This document shows positions 24,829-33,696 of a DNA stretch of 37,925 nt, piece after piece (positions within the stretch are counted from its first letter, which is position 1; every line of letters starts with the position of its first letter). The translations under genes were made by a program, and so were the position numbers. The notes under the pieces were generated by a model. The model was not told the DNA's origin. It did not search any database and worked only from the letters and a program-made list of their open reading frames with translations. The DNA is from Azospirillum sp. B4 (GTDB lineage Bacteria; Pseudomonadota; Alphaproteobacteria; Azospirillales; Azospirillaceae). Where the stretch lies: the NCBI RefSeq assembly GCF_000333275.1, contig NZ_BACU01000610.1, positions 1-37,925 on the forward strand. Reading direction: 5' to 3'.

Positions 24829-25521
24829 ATGATTTTCACCGACGCAGACGCACGGCCCACGGGTGTTGACGCCCGCGATGGTCGCCCAAACCGATCCCAC
24901 CCCGCCCGCGGGACCGCCGGCGCGCGCGCGCTGGCCGGCCGCGGTCTGCTGGTGCTGGCCTTGGCCGGTGCCGGGCTGGGGCTGGGCGGCTGCGCCGGCC
25001 AGCTGGTGCCCAAGGCGCTGTTCCACGATGGGCCGGAGGATCCGGAGCCCATGGCCAACGACGCCAGTTCCAAGGCGTTGCTGATGGGGGAGCGGCCGGT
25101 GCGCCGCGTGGGGCCGCCGCCCGACGTGTGGCCCAACCTGGCCTCCGTGCCGGAACGGCCCAAGGACGTGCCCGATCCCGCCGCGCGGCAGAAGGACGTG
25201 GACAGCCTGCTGGCCGACCGGCAGGCGGCGGGCGCCATCGCCACGGATTTGGGCAAGTACCAGAATTCCCCGGATCAGCAGACGGTGCAGCGCGCCTCGT
25301 CCTCCAATTCGCTGTTCGGCGGTGCTTCCAGCCCCTCGTCGGGGCCGGCCGCCCCCAGCCAGAGCAAGATGCCGGTGGTGCCCAGCGCCCCGCCCGCCGT
25401 GCCGGGCCGCGTGCCCGACGCCACGCCGGCCGTCCCGGTCGCCGCCCCGCAGGCCAAGCCCGCCGCTAGCCAGGCTGGTGCCCCCGCCGCCAACGGCACC
25501 AGCCAGACCCCCCAGAACTGA
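24829..25521 (+). CDS. Putative lipoprotein with low-complexity C-terminus
   Basis: A 230-aa protein divergent from phaC. After a long N-terminal arm, GRGLLVLALAGAGLGLGGCAG is a lipoprotein signal with a lipobox ending at Cys (about residue 56). The conserved-looking stretch PPPDVWPNLASVPERPKDVPDPAARQKDVDSLLADR follows, a W-P-N-L-x-x-V-P-x-R-P motif of alphaproteobacterial outer-membrane lipoproteins. The rest is Ala/Pro/Ser-rich and probably disordered. ATG 24829 is the only good start, although no Shine-Dalgarno is visible and the n-region is unusually long. Function unknown. Confidence 0.65.
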   Translation: MIFTDADARPTGVDARDGRPNRSHPARGTAGARALAGRGLLVLALAGAGLGLGGCAGQLVPKALFHDGPEDPEPMANDASSKALLMGERPVRRVGPPPDVWPNLASVPERPKDVPDPAARQKDVDSLLADRQAAGAIATDLGKYQNSPDQQTVQRASSSNSLFGGASSPSSGPAAPSQSKMPVVPSAPPAVPGRVPDATPAVPVAAPQAKPAASQAGAPAANGTSQTPQN

Positions 25522-25531
25522 CCCGGCATCG

Positions 25532-25555
25532 CCGGGGCCTGCTCCAAGGCCCCGG
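25532..25555. terminator. GC-rich hairpin after the lipoprotein gene
   Basis: CCGGGGCC-TGCTCCAA-GGCCCCGG is a perfect 8-bp stem ten bases after the stop codon. No T-tract follows, so it may stabilise the mRNA 3' end or assist Rho rather than act as an intrinsic terminator. Confidence 0.45.
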
Positions 25556-25726
25556 ACTCGGGATCGGGGCGGAAAGTTAGGCGGGCGGGCGCGATCTTGT
25601 AAGCAAATGTCTAGAAACGGGATGCCCGCCCTGTGGAAATTGCTGTCGCCCGGCGTCAGCCGGAACGATAAAACCCATCGGCGACCCATGTCCCCTCTCC
25701 ACCCCCAAACCGGTATAGACCGTCCC

Positions 25727-26947
<1,221 letters not shown>

Positions 26948-27000
26948 GGTCCTGGCCGGTCATGGTCGCGGACGGCATTACGCTCACTAAGGGGGAAAGC

Positions 27001-28296
27001 ATGGGTTCGGCACCGCTGCGCGTGGGCATCGCGGGTCTTGGCACCGTCGGTGCCGGGGTCCTGAAGGTGCTCGCCACCCAGGGTGAGCTGCTGGCCCGGC
27101 GCTGCGGCCGGCCGCTGGTGGTGACGGCCGTCAGCGCCCGCGACCGCGCCCGTGACCGGGGCGTCGACCTTTCGGCCGTGCGCTGGCACGACAACGCCGT
27201 CGACCTGGCCGGGGACGACCAGGTCGACGTGGTCGTGGAACTGATCGGCGGCTCGGACGGCATCGCCGCCCGCACCGTCGAGACGGCGCTGGCCAAGGGC
27301 AAGCACGTGGTCACCGCCAACAAGGCCCTGTTGGCCCACCACGGCACGGCGCTGGCGCACCAGGCCGAGGACAAGGGCCTGACCCTGGCGTTCGAGGCGG
27401 CGGTGGCCGGCGGCATCCCGGTCATCAAGGGCCTGCGTGAAGGCCTGGCCGCCAACCAGGTGCGCGAGGTGCACGGCATCCTGAACGGCACCTGCAACTA
27501 CATCCTGACGGAGATGCGGACCACCGGCCGCGACTTCGGCGACGTCCTGGCCGAGGCCCAGGCCAAGGGCTACGCCGAGGCCGACCCCAGCTTCGACATC
27601 GACGGCGTGGACGCGGCGCACAAGCTGGCCATCCTCACCTCCGTCGCCTTCGGCACGCGGGTGGACTTCGCCAATGTGCATGTGGAGGGCATCCGCCACA
27701 TCTCGGCGCTGGACATCGACTACGCCGGGCAGCTGGGCTACCGCATCAAGCTGCTGGGCATCGCCCGGCGCACGGACAAGGGCATCGAGCAGCGGGTGAA
27801 CCCCTGCATGGTGCCGGTGGGCTCCCTCATTGCCGCCACCGACGGGGTGTTCAACGCCGTGGTGGCCGACAGCGATTTCGCGGACAAGGTGGCCCTGGTG
27901 GGCCGGGGGGCCGGTGCCGGTCCCACCGCTTCCGCCGTGGTGGCCGATCTGGTGGATATCGCCATCGGTCGCCGCACCCCCACCTTCGCCGTACCCGCTG
28001 GGCAACTGGCACCTCTGACTCCTGCCCCCTTGTCGGCGCGGCGCGGACGGTATTATGTGCGCCTCATGGTGGTCGACCGTCCGGGCGTCATCGCCGACGT
28101 CGCCGCAGCCCTGCGCGACCAGAACGTCTCCATGGAGTCGTTCCTGCAGCGGGGGCGGGCGCCAGGTGAGGCCGTTCCGGTGGTGCTGACCACCCACGAT
28201 ACGGAAGAAGTGGCCATGCTGCGCGCGCTCGCCGTCATTGGCGATCTGAACGCGGTTCAGGAACCGCCACGGATGATCCGTATCGAGGATTATTGA
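27001..28296 (+). CDS. hom: Homoserine dehydrogenase
   Basis: A 431-aa enzyme reducing aspartate semialdehyde to homoserine, the branch point to threonine, methionine and isoleucine. The NAD(P)-binding loop is GIAGLGTVGAGVLKVL near the N-terminus. VVTANKALLAHHG and GILNGTCNYILTEM are active-site motifs, and AKGYAEADPSFDIDGVDAAHKLAIL contains the substrate-binding Asp/Lys. The C-terminus (YYVRLMVVDRPGVIADVAAALRDQNVSMESFLQ) is an ACT domain, so allosteric inhibition by threonine is likely. ATG 27001 is preceded by AGGGGGAAA. It follows the aminotransferase by 53 bp and precedes glpX by about 70 bp. Confidence 0.96.
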   Translation: MGSAPLRVGIAGLGTVGAGVLKVLATQGELLARRCGRPLVVTAVSARDRARDRGVDLSAVRWHDNAVDLAGDDQVDVVVELIGGSDGIAARTVETALAKGKHVVTANKALLAHHGTALAHQAEDKGLTLAFEAAVAGGIPVIKGLREGLAANQVREVHGILNGTCNYILTEMRTTGRDFGDVLAEAQAKGYAEADPSFDIDGVDAAHKLAILTSVAFGTRVDFANVHVEGIRHISALDIDYAGQLGYRIKLLGIARRTDKGIEQRVNPCMVPVGSLIAATDGVFNAVVADSDFADKVALVGRGAGAGPTASAVVADLVDIAIGRRTPTFAVPAGQLAPLTPAPLSARRGRYYVRLMVVDRPGVIADVAAALRDQNVSMESFLQRGRAPGEAVPVVLTTHDTEEVAMLRALAVIGDLNAVQEPPRMIRIEDY

Positions 28297-28319
28297 CACA
28301 CCACCGTCACGGCTCCCCG

Positions 28320-28332
28320 CCTTATAATAAGG
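28320..28332. promoter_or_regulatory. Palindromic -10-like site upstream of glpX
   Basis: CCTTAT-A-ATAAGG is a perfect 13-bp palindrome containing TATAAT, 33 bp before the glpX start. A TTGACA overlaps the end of hom, but its 24-bp spacing is too long for a normal sigma-70 pair, so only the -10-like element or an operator is suggested. Confidence 0.4.
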
Positions 28333-28365
28333 GGGCCGACGGCAAACAGACTCGGGGGAAGATGA

Positions 28366-29391
28366 ATGAGCAAGGCCACTGAAGCGCCCAGCGATCCGAA
28401 GGGCGACATCAGCCTGGTTATGGACCGGAACCTGGCGCTGGAGGCGGTGCGCGTGACCGAGGCTGCGGCCCTGTCGGCGTCGCTTCTGATGGGCCGTGGT
28501 GACGAGAAGGCCGCCGACCAGGCCGCCGTGGACGCGATGCGCAAGGCGCTGAACAGCCTGTCCATCGACGGCACCGTGGTCATCGGTGAGGGTGAGCGCG
28601 ACGAGGCGCCCATGCTCTACATCGGTGAGAAGGTGGGCAGCGGCGTCGGGCCCAAGATCGACATCGCCCTGGATCCGCTGGAGGGCACCACCATCACCGC
28701 CACCGGCGGGCCCAACGCCCTGGCCGTCATCGCCATGGCGGAATCGGGCGGCTTCCTGAACGCCCCCGACGTGTACATGGACAAGATCGCCGTGGGTGCC
28801 GGCCTGCCCGAAGGCGTGGTCGACATCGATGAGAAGATCGAGACCAACCTGAAGAACCTGGCCCAGGCCAAGCACGCCACGGTGGAGGAGCTGGTGGTCT
28901 GCATCCTGGACCGCCCCCGCCATCGCGAGCTGATCGCCCGCGTGCGCGCCGCCGGCGCCCGCATCATGCTGATCGGCGACGGCGACGTGTCCGGCGTCAT
29001 CTCCACCTCCCAGCCTGACAGCGGCATCGACCTGTATGTCGGTTCCGGTGGTGCGCCGGAAGGTGTGCTGGCCGCCGCGGCGTTGCGCTGCATCGGGGGC
29101 CAGATGCAGGGCCGCCTGCTGTTCCGCAACGACGATGAGCGCGCCCGCGCCAAGCGCTGGGGTGTCACCGACCTGGACCGCAAGTATGAGCTGACGGATC
29201 TCGCCAGCGGCAACGTCATGTTCGCGGCCACCGGCGTCACCACCGGCACCATGCTGCGCGGCGTGCGCCGCTTCCCCGGCGGCGCGTACACCCATTCGGT
29301 GATCATGCGGTCGAAGAGCGGCACGGTGCGCTATGTCGAGGCGCACCACAACCTCCGCACCAAGACCAAATTCATTCCGGATGCCAAATAA
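28366..29391 (+). CDS. glpX: Fructose-1,6-bisphosphatase class II
   Basis: A 341-aa GlpX-type phosphatase removing the 1-phosphate of fructose-1,6-bisphosphate in gluconeogenesis; some homologues also take sedoheptulose-1,7-bisphosphate. DRNLALEAVRVTEAAALSASLLMGRGDEKAADQAAVDAMR is the family N-terminus. VVIGEGERDEAPMLYIGE and ALDPLEGTTITATGGPNALAVIA hold the metal-binding Glu/Asp residues, and GSGGAPEGVLAAAALRCIGGQMQGRL closes the site. ATG 28366 follows GGGGGAAG. The stop is one base from the recJ start codon, so recJ is probably co-translated. Confidence 0.96.
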   Translation: MSKATEAPSDPKGDISLVMDRNLALEAVRVTEAAALSASLLMGRGDEKAADQAAVDAMRKALNSLSIDGTVVIGEGERDEAPMLYIGEKVGSGVGPKIDIALDPLEGTTITATGGPNALAVIAMAESGGFLNAPDVYMDKIAVGAGLPEGVVDIDEKIETNLKNLAQAKHATVEELVVCILDRPRHRELIARVRAAGARIMLIGDGDVSGVISTSQPDSGIDLYVGSGGAPEGVLAAAALRCIGGQMQGRLLFRNDDERARAKRWGVTDLDRKYELTDLASGNVMFAATGVTTGTMLRGVRRFPGGAYTHSVIMRSKSGTVRYVEAHHNLRTKTKFIPDAK

Positions 29392-29392
29392 C

Positions 29393-31234
29393 ATGACGTT
29401 CGTGGGCTCACCGGCGGGGGAAGGCTCCGCTGGTGAGTTTCGCCCCCTGCTGGGGGTCGCCAAGTCCGCCACCGGCCGGCGCTGGCTGGCCCGCCCGCAT
29501 GACGAGCGGCTGGCCCTTGCCCATGCCCAGCGCGGCGGCTTGCCGGAACTGGTGGGGCGGGTGCTGGCGGCGCGGGGCGTCGACTTGGACCAGGCCGAGG
29601 ATTTCCTGGGCCCCACCTTGAAGCGCTTCCTGCCTGATCCCCACGCCCTGCTGGACATGCAGGCCGCGGCCGAACGGCTGGCCGACGCTGTGCGGCGGGG
29701 GCGGCGCCTGGCCGTCTTCGGCGATTATGACGTGGACGGCGCCACCTCCTCCGCCTTGCTGGTGCGCTTCTTCCGCCATGTCGGCGCCGACATCCAGGCC
29801 TACATCCCCGACCGGATCAACGAAGGCTACGGTCCCAACGCCCCGGCGCTGCTGCGCCTGCGCGAGGCCGGGGTGGACCTGGTCATCACCGTCGACTGCG
29901 GCGTCACCTCGTTCGAGCCGCTGGCCGCCGCCGCGCAGGCCGGGCTGGAGGTCATCGTCGTCGATCATCACAAGGCGGAACCGGCCCTGCCCACCGCTGC
30001 CGCGGTGGTGAACCCCAACCGTCTGGACGAGACCATGACCGACCGCCTGGGCACCCTGGCGGCGGTGGGGGTCAGCTTCCTGCTGGTCGTGGCGGTCAAC
30101 CGCGCCTTGCGCCAGGCCGGCTGGTACACGACCGGCCGGGCGGAACCGGATCTGATGGGCTGGCTGGACTTGGTGGCGCTGGGCACCGTCTGCGACGTGG
30201 TGCCCCTGGTGGGCCTGAACCGCGCCCTGGTGGCCCAGGGGCTGAAGGTCATGGGTCGGCGCAACAATCCCGGCATCGCGGCCCTGGCCGATGTCGCCGG
30301 CGTCAACGAGCGCATGGACGCCTATCATGCCGGCTACATCCTGGGGCCGCGCGTCAATGCCGGCGGCCGGGTGGGCCGTGCCGACCTGGGTACCCGCCTG
30401 CTGTCCACCGATGATCCGGTGGAAGCCCGCACCCTGGCGGATCAGTTGCATACCCTGAACGCCGAGCGGCGCGCCATCGAGGCCCTGGTGCTGCAAGAGG
30501 CCATCGCCATGGTAGACGCGGCGGTCACCGCCGATCCGCTGGCGGGCACCGGTTCGCTGGTGGTGGCGGGGGCCGGCTGGCATCCCGGCGTCATCGGCAT
30601 CGTCGCCTCCCGCCTCAAGGACCGCTACGGCGTGCCGGCCTGCGTGGTGGCGCTGGACGGTGGCGTCGGCAAGGCGTCCGGCCGGTCGGTGCGCGGCGTG
30701 GACCTGGGGGCCGCCGTCATCGCCGCCCGCCAGGCGGGCCTGCTGATGGCTGGCGGCGGTCACGCCATGGCGGCGGGTTTCACCGTGGCGGAGGAAAAAC
30801 TGGCCGACCTGCGCGCCTTCCTGGGCGAGCGCATCGCCCGGCAACTGGCTGGCCAAGGCCCCTTGGTGCCCACCCTGCACCTGGATGGGGTGGTCAGCGT
30901 GCGCGGCGCCTCCACCGACCTCCTGGGCCACATCACCCGCCTGGGGCCCTTCGGCACCGGCAATTCCGAACCACGCCTGGCCGTGGCCGACGCCCGCGTC
31001 GTGCGGGCCGACGTGGTGGGCGGCAACCATGTGCGTTGCGTCCTGTCCTCCCCCGACGGCGCCCGGCTGAAGGCCATCGCCTTTCGGGCCATGGATGAGG
31101 ATTTGGGCCCAGCCCTGCTGAACCACGGCGGCCGGCCGCTGCATCTGGCCGGCACCTTGCGCGCCGACCGCTGGAACGGGGCGGAGGGCGTGCAGCTCAT
31201 GATCGACGACGCGGCCGTACCGGGCGCCGCCTGA
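29393..31234 (+). CDS. recJ: Single-stranded-DNA-specific 5'-3' exonuclease RecJ
   Basis: A 613-aa DHH-family exonuclease acting in RecF-pathway recombination, mismatch repair and fork processing. Motif I is VFGDYDVDGATSSALL; the catalytic motif III is IVVDHHKAEP; motif II lies in VITVDCGVTS. The DHHA1 domain carries GVGKASGRSVRGVDLG and GGHAMAAGFTV, and a C-terminal OB-like domain follows, with LGPFGTGNSEPRLAVADARVV. Length is typical for alphaproteobacterial RecJ. ATG 29393 is chosen since it begins one base after the glpX stop; earlier in-frame codons lie in glpX. Downstream of the stop there is 0.5 kb without a gene. Confidence 0.96.
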   Translation: MTFVGSPAGEGSAGEFRPLLGVAKSATGRRWLARPHDERLALAHAQRGGLPELVGRVLAARGVDLDQAEDFLGPTLKRFLPDPHALLDMQAAAERLADAVRRGRRLAVFGDYDVDGATSSALLVRFFRHVGADIQAYIPDRINEGYGPNAPALLRLREAGVDLVITVDCGVTSFEPLAAAAQAGLEVIVVDHHKAEPALPTAAAVVNPNRLDETMTDRLGTLAAVGVSFLLVVAVNRALRQAGWYTTGRAEPDLMGWLDLVALGTVCDVVPLVGLNRALVAQGLKVMGRRNNPGIAALADVAGVNERMDAYHAGYILGPRVNAGGRVGRADLGTRLLSTDDPVEARTLADQLHTLNAERRAIEALVLQEAIAMVDAAVTADPLAGTGSLVVAGAGWHPGVIGIVASRLKDRYGVPACVVALDGGVGKASGRSVRGVDLGAAVIAARQAGLLMAGGGHAMAAGFTVAEEKLADLRAFLGERIARQLAGQGPLVPTLHLDGVVSVRGASTDLLGHITRLGPFGTGNSEPRLAVADARVVRADVVGGNHVRCVLSSPDGARLKAIAFRAMDEDLGPALLNHGGRPLHLAGTLRADRWNGAEGVQLMIDDAAVPGAA

Positions 31235-31746
31235 TTGTGGGGGGTCCTCCCGGCCGTGTTGAGGCGTGGCGATGTAAGCCGGTGCTTGCAAACCCATTAA
31301 TGTCAAGCGCAGCCAGCTTCCGTCCGCGGCTGGATGGCAGCGATTCACCGTTTTGCTTGGCGGTTGGGCTGAAATTTTCTTATGCGCCGTCCGGAATTGC
31401 GTGCCGTCCGGCGACTCTCCATTATCGATACGTGGCAAATTATTAACCGGATTATTGTGGTCCCGTGCCAGTAGCGGGGCCGCCGACGTCAATTTTTGCT
31501 TGGCGGTAATAGACCTGTCATCGGTTCATCATTTTGCGATTCAGGGCGCGACTGGATTGACAGCGGCACTGCATTAAACGATCCTTGGAAACCATGGGCC
31601 GTTGCCACCCGCCGTTATTAACGGTGTGTTGGCCAGGTCCGTTGGCCGCCATAAAAACAAAAGGGCCGATCATAACAACGCAGGACGGTTCCAAGGTTCC
31701 GCCCGCGCAGCCTGACAGGGCAGCCCGGGAGGGTGAGGGGGTATTG
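31235..31746. other. AT-richer 512-bp intergenic region with short repeats
   Basis: No coding frame with family-like sequence is visible. The stretch is clearly richer in A+T than its surroundings. It holds the 14-bp direct repeat TTTTGCTTGGCGGT at 31351-31364 and 31494-31507, the palindrome CCGTTA-T-TAACGG (31612-31624), and a GGCCA/TGGCC hairpin near 31632-31650. It must include the promoter of the following gene, and has room for a small RNA, but no -35/-10 pair or terminator was convincing. Confidence 0.5.
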
Positions 31747-33261
31747 ATGTCGGGACAGCCTGGAGCGAAGCGGGCGGCATCCGCCCCGCCGGATACAGCG
31801 GGTGACGCCCCGGCGCCGGAATCAACCCTCAGCCGCCTGGAATCCCACTTCCGCACCTTGGATGAGGGGTCGCTGGTCCGTGTCGCCGCCGCCGTGGAAA
31901 AGGCGCGCGCGACCGAAACGGGGGCGGCCTCCGACGAACAAATCCTGACCTGTCTGCGTCCCATGCTGCGCAGCTTGCGCCCCGTGCGCGTGCCGACCTT
32001 TCAACGGGCGCTGTGCGTGTGCCTGGAACCCTATCTCATCGACCGTGACCCCCTTGGCGGCGCGCGCCGGGCGGTGGTGGCCCGGTCCAGCCTGGCGCCC
32101 TGGTGGCGCCTGTTGATGGGGTCGTCCTACCGCCCGCGGCTGGCCGCGGCCACGGCGGAGTATCGCAACGCCGTGGCTTCCGAACGGCAGGATGAGGTTG
32201 ACGCCGTTGTCCAGTTCGGACGCAGCATCGCGGCGGAGGCCACGACCATCCTGTTGGCGGACGCGGCGCAGTCCGCCGTGCGGCGGCGTGAGCTTGAGAC
32301 CTTGCTGGGCAGTGAGCGCGCGCTGGAGGATGTGGCGGAGATCGCGCGCATCCTGGGCCTGGACCCGCTGCTGACGCCCTGGTTCGACCAGATCCGCGCC
32401 GTGTGCCCGCGCACCGCCGACGGCCGCGTGCATGATTTCAATCCCCAGGGCACTGTCGTCGCCAAGAACGGCTATATGCACCTGCACGCGGCCGACCGCG
32501 AGGTGGTGGACTATTATTTCCACGGCTTGCTGCGCCTGTTGGCCCAGCCGTGGCAGTCGTTGCGCCTGGTGCGTCTGCTGTCGGCCGATCTGCTGCGCGC
32601 CGGCGGGGGTGACAACGCCGGCCTGCAGATGATTCCGGCCAAGCTGTTCGGCGACCTGACCCGCACGCTGGCGGAAATCGGGCGCACGGCGGCGGGTGAC
32701 CGGGGCATGACCCGGCGGGTCTGGCTGATGACCTGCGCCCGTCTCATATCCGACGCCGGCGCCATGGTGCAGGGCATGGCGGAGGAGGTGAAGGAGTTCG
32801 GCGACTCGTCTTGGGAAACCATGATGGTCGAGGCGCGGCAGAAGGTGGCCCAGGCCGCCGACCAGTTCGCCAGCGTGGCGGTACGCGACGCCGGCATCGT
32901 CCTGCCCCAGAAGGAGATGCGGGAGAAGCTGGAGGTTCGGCTGGTGCCGGACATGACCCATAGCCCCACGGACGATGAGGTATCGGTGGCGCAGGCGGCG
33001 GCGACGCTGTTCACCGCCTGTCGCAAGGTGGCGGAGAAGGAGGGGTTCGACCGCTCCATCCGCGCCAAGGAGGCGGATCTGGAGGCCACCTTCCACACCG
33101 CCATCACCTTCCGTTTTGAATATCTGCGGGCGCGGGGCAAGAACAAGGCCGTCTCCGCCCAATTGCAGGCCTTGGAAAAGGTCTTGCGCTCCATGCCCAA
33201 GACCGAACCCATGCTGGACCTGATCCTGAAGGCGGAGCGCGCCATCGAACGCTTCCGCTAG
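31747..33261 (+). CDS. Unrecognised 504-aa helical cytoplasmic protein
   Basis: I do not recognise this family. ATG 31747 follows GAGGGGG at good spacing; the open frame upstream is not counted because it is AT-richer and lacks a ribosome-binding site. The first 35 residues are Ala/Pro-rich and probably disordered (SGQPGAKRAASAPPDTAGDAPAPES). The rest is rich in predicted helices with regular Leu/Ala heptads, no transmembrane segment and no signal peptide. Recurrent features are PWWRLLMGSSYRPRL near residue 120, many Arg and Glu residues, and FHTAITFRFEYLRARGKNKA near the C-terminus. No catalytic motif is seen. A strong terminator follows, so it is probably monocistronic. Consistent GC3-rich codon use supports a real gene. 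Confidence 0.75.
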   Translation: MSGQPGAKRAASAPPDTAGDAPAPESTLSRLESHFRTLDEGSLVRVAAAVEKARATETGAASDEQILTCLRPMLRSLRPVRVPTFQRALCVCLEPYLIDRDPLGGARRAVVARSSLAPWWRLLMGSSYRPRLAAATAEYRNAVASERQDEVDAVVQFGRSIAAEATTILLADAAQSAVRRRELETLLGSERALEDVAEIARILGLDPLLTPWFDQIRAVCPRTADGRVHDFNPQGTVVAKNGYMHLHAADREVVDYYFHGLLRLLAQPWQSLRLVRLLSADLLRAGGGDNAGLQMIPAKLFGDLTRTLAEIGRTAAGDRGMTRRVWLMTCARLISDAGAMVQGMAEEVKEFGDSSWETMMVEARQKVAQAADQFASVAVRDAGIVLPQKEMREKLEVRLVPDMTHSPTDDEVSVAQAAATLFTACRKVAEKEGFDRSIRAKEADLEATFHTAITFRFEYLRARGKNKAVSAQLQALEKVLRSMPKTEPMLDLILKAERAIERFR

Positions 33262-33271
33262 CCTCTGTTTT

Positions 33272-33338
33272 CCCGCCTAATCCGGCCGCGCGACCAGGCA
33301 GACCCCCTATGCGCGAAAACCGGTAGGCGGGGCTTTTT
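33272..33338 (+). terminator. Intrinsic terminator of the 504-aa protein gene
   Basis: CCCGCCTA (33272-33279) pairs with TAGGCGGG (33324-33331), with a further inner CCGG/CCGG pairing, and the stem is followed by GCTTTTTAT. The loop is long, about 34 nt, but the stem is GC-rich and the T-tract clear. Confidence 0.75.
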
Positions 33339-33384
33339 ATCCGCTTGCCTTATCGGGGCCGGATCATTATGTATCCACCCCGCT

Positions 33385-33460
<76 letters not shown>

Positions 33461-33559
33461 TCTGGCGATCAAGCCATTATATTTCCCGCGAAAATAGCCA
33501 AGCATCAATATCGACGTTGTCCACGCTTGTGGCACCCTCGATAGAAGCCTGCTTTCTCC

Positions 33560-33696
33560 GGATCCCCGATACACGCAGTACCACCTGGCTGGGGCTGCCC
33601 CGTGCTGTTCGTGACCGGCCAAGCCGAAAGCGCCGCCATCCGGGCGGGCTTTCCGGGAACCAAAATGGACATGATCACCAAGCCCTTCACCCCAGG
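33560..33696 (+). pseudogene. Decayed fragment of a response-regulator receiver domain
   Basis: The plus strand encodes LP-VLFVTGQAESAAIRAGFPGTKMDMITKPFT, the beta4-to-beta5 end of a receiver (REC) domain, with the conserved Thr-Gly and the Lys-Pro-Phe. The Leu-Pro before VLFVTG is in another frame (one extra C near 33599). Nothing before or after it makes a complete domain. It is a scar of a hybrid kinase or response regulator, and its end overlaps the antisense stop codon of the PKS/NRPS gene. Confidence 0.6.

Noticed and set aside
28293..28328. TTGACA and TATAAT as a sigma-70 promoter for glpX
   Set aside because: Spacing of 24 bp is too long for a normal promoter.
29408..31492. A 694-codon minus-strand open frame opposite recJ
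   Set aside because: Shadow frame of recJ with no domain-like sequence.
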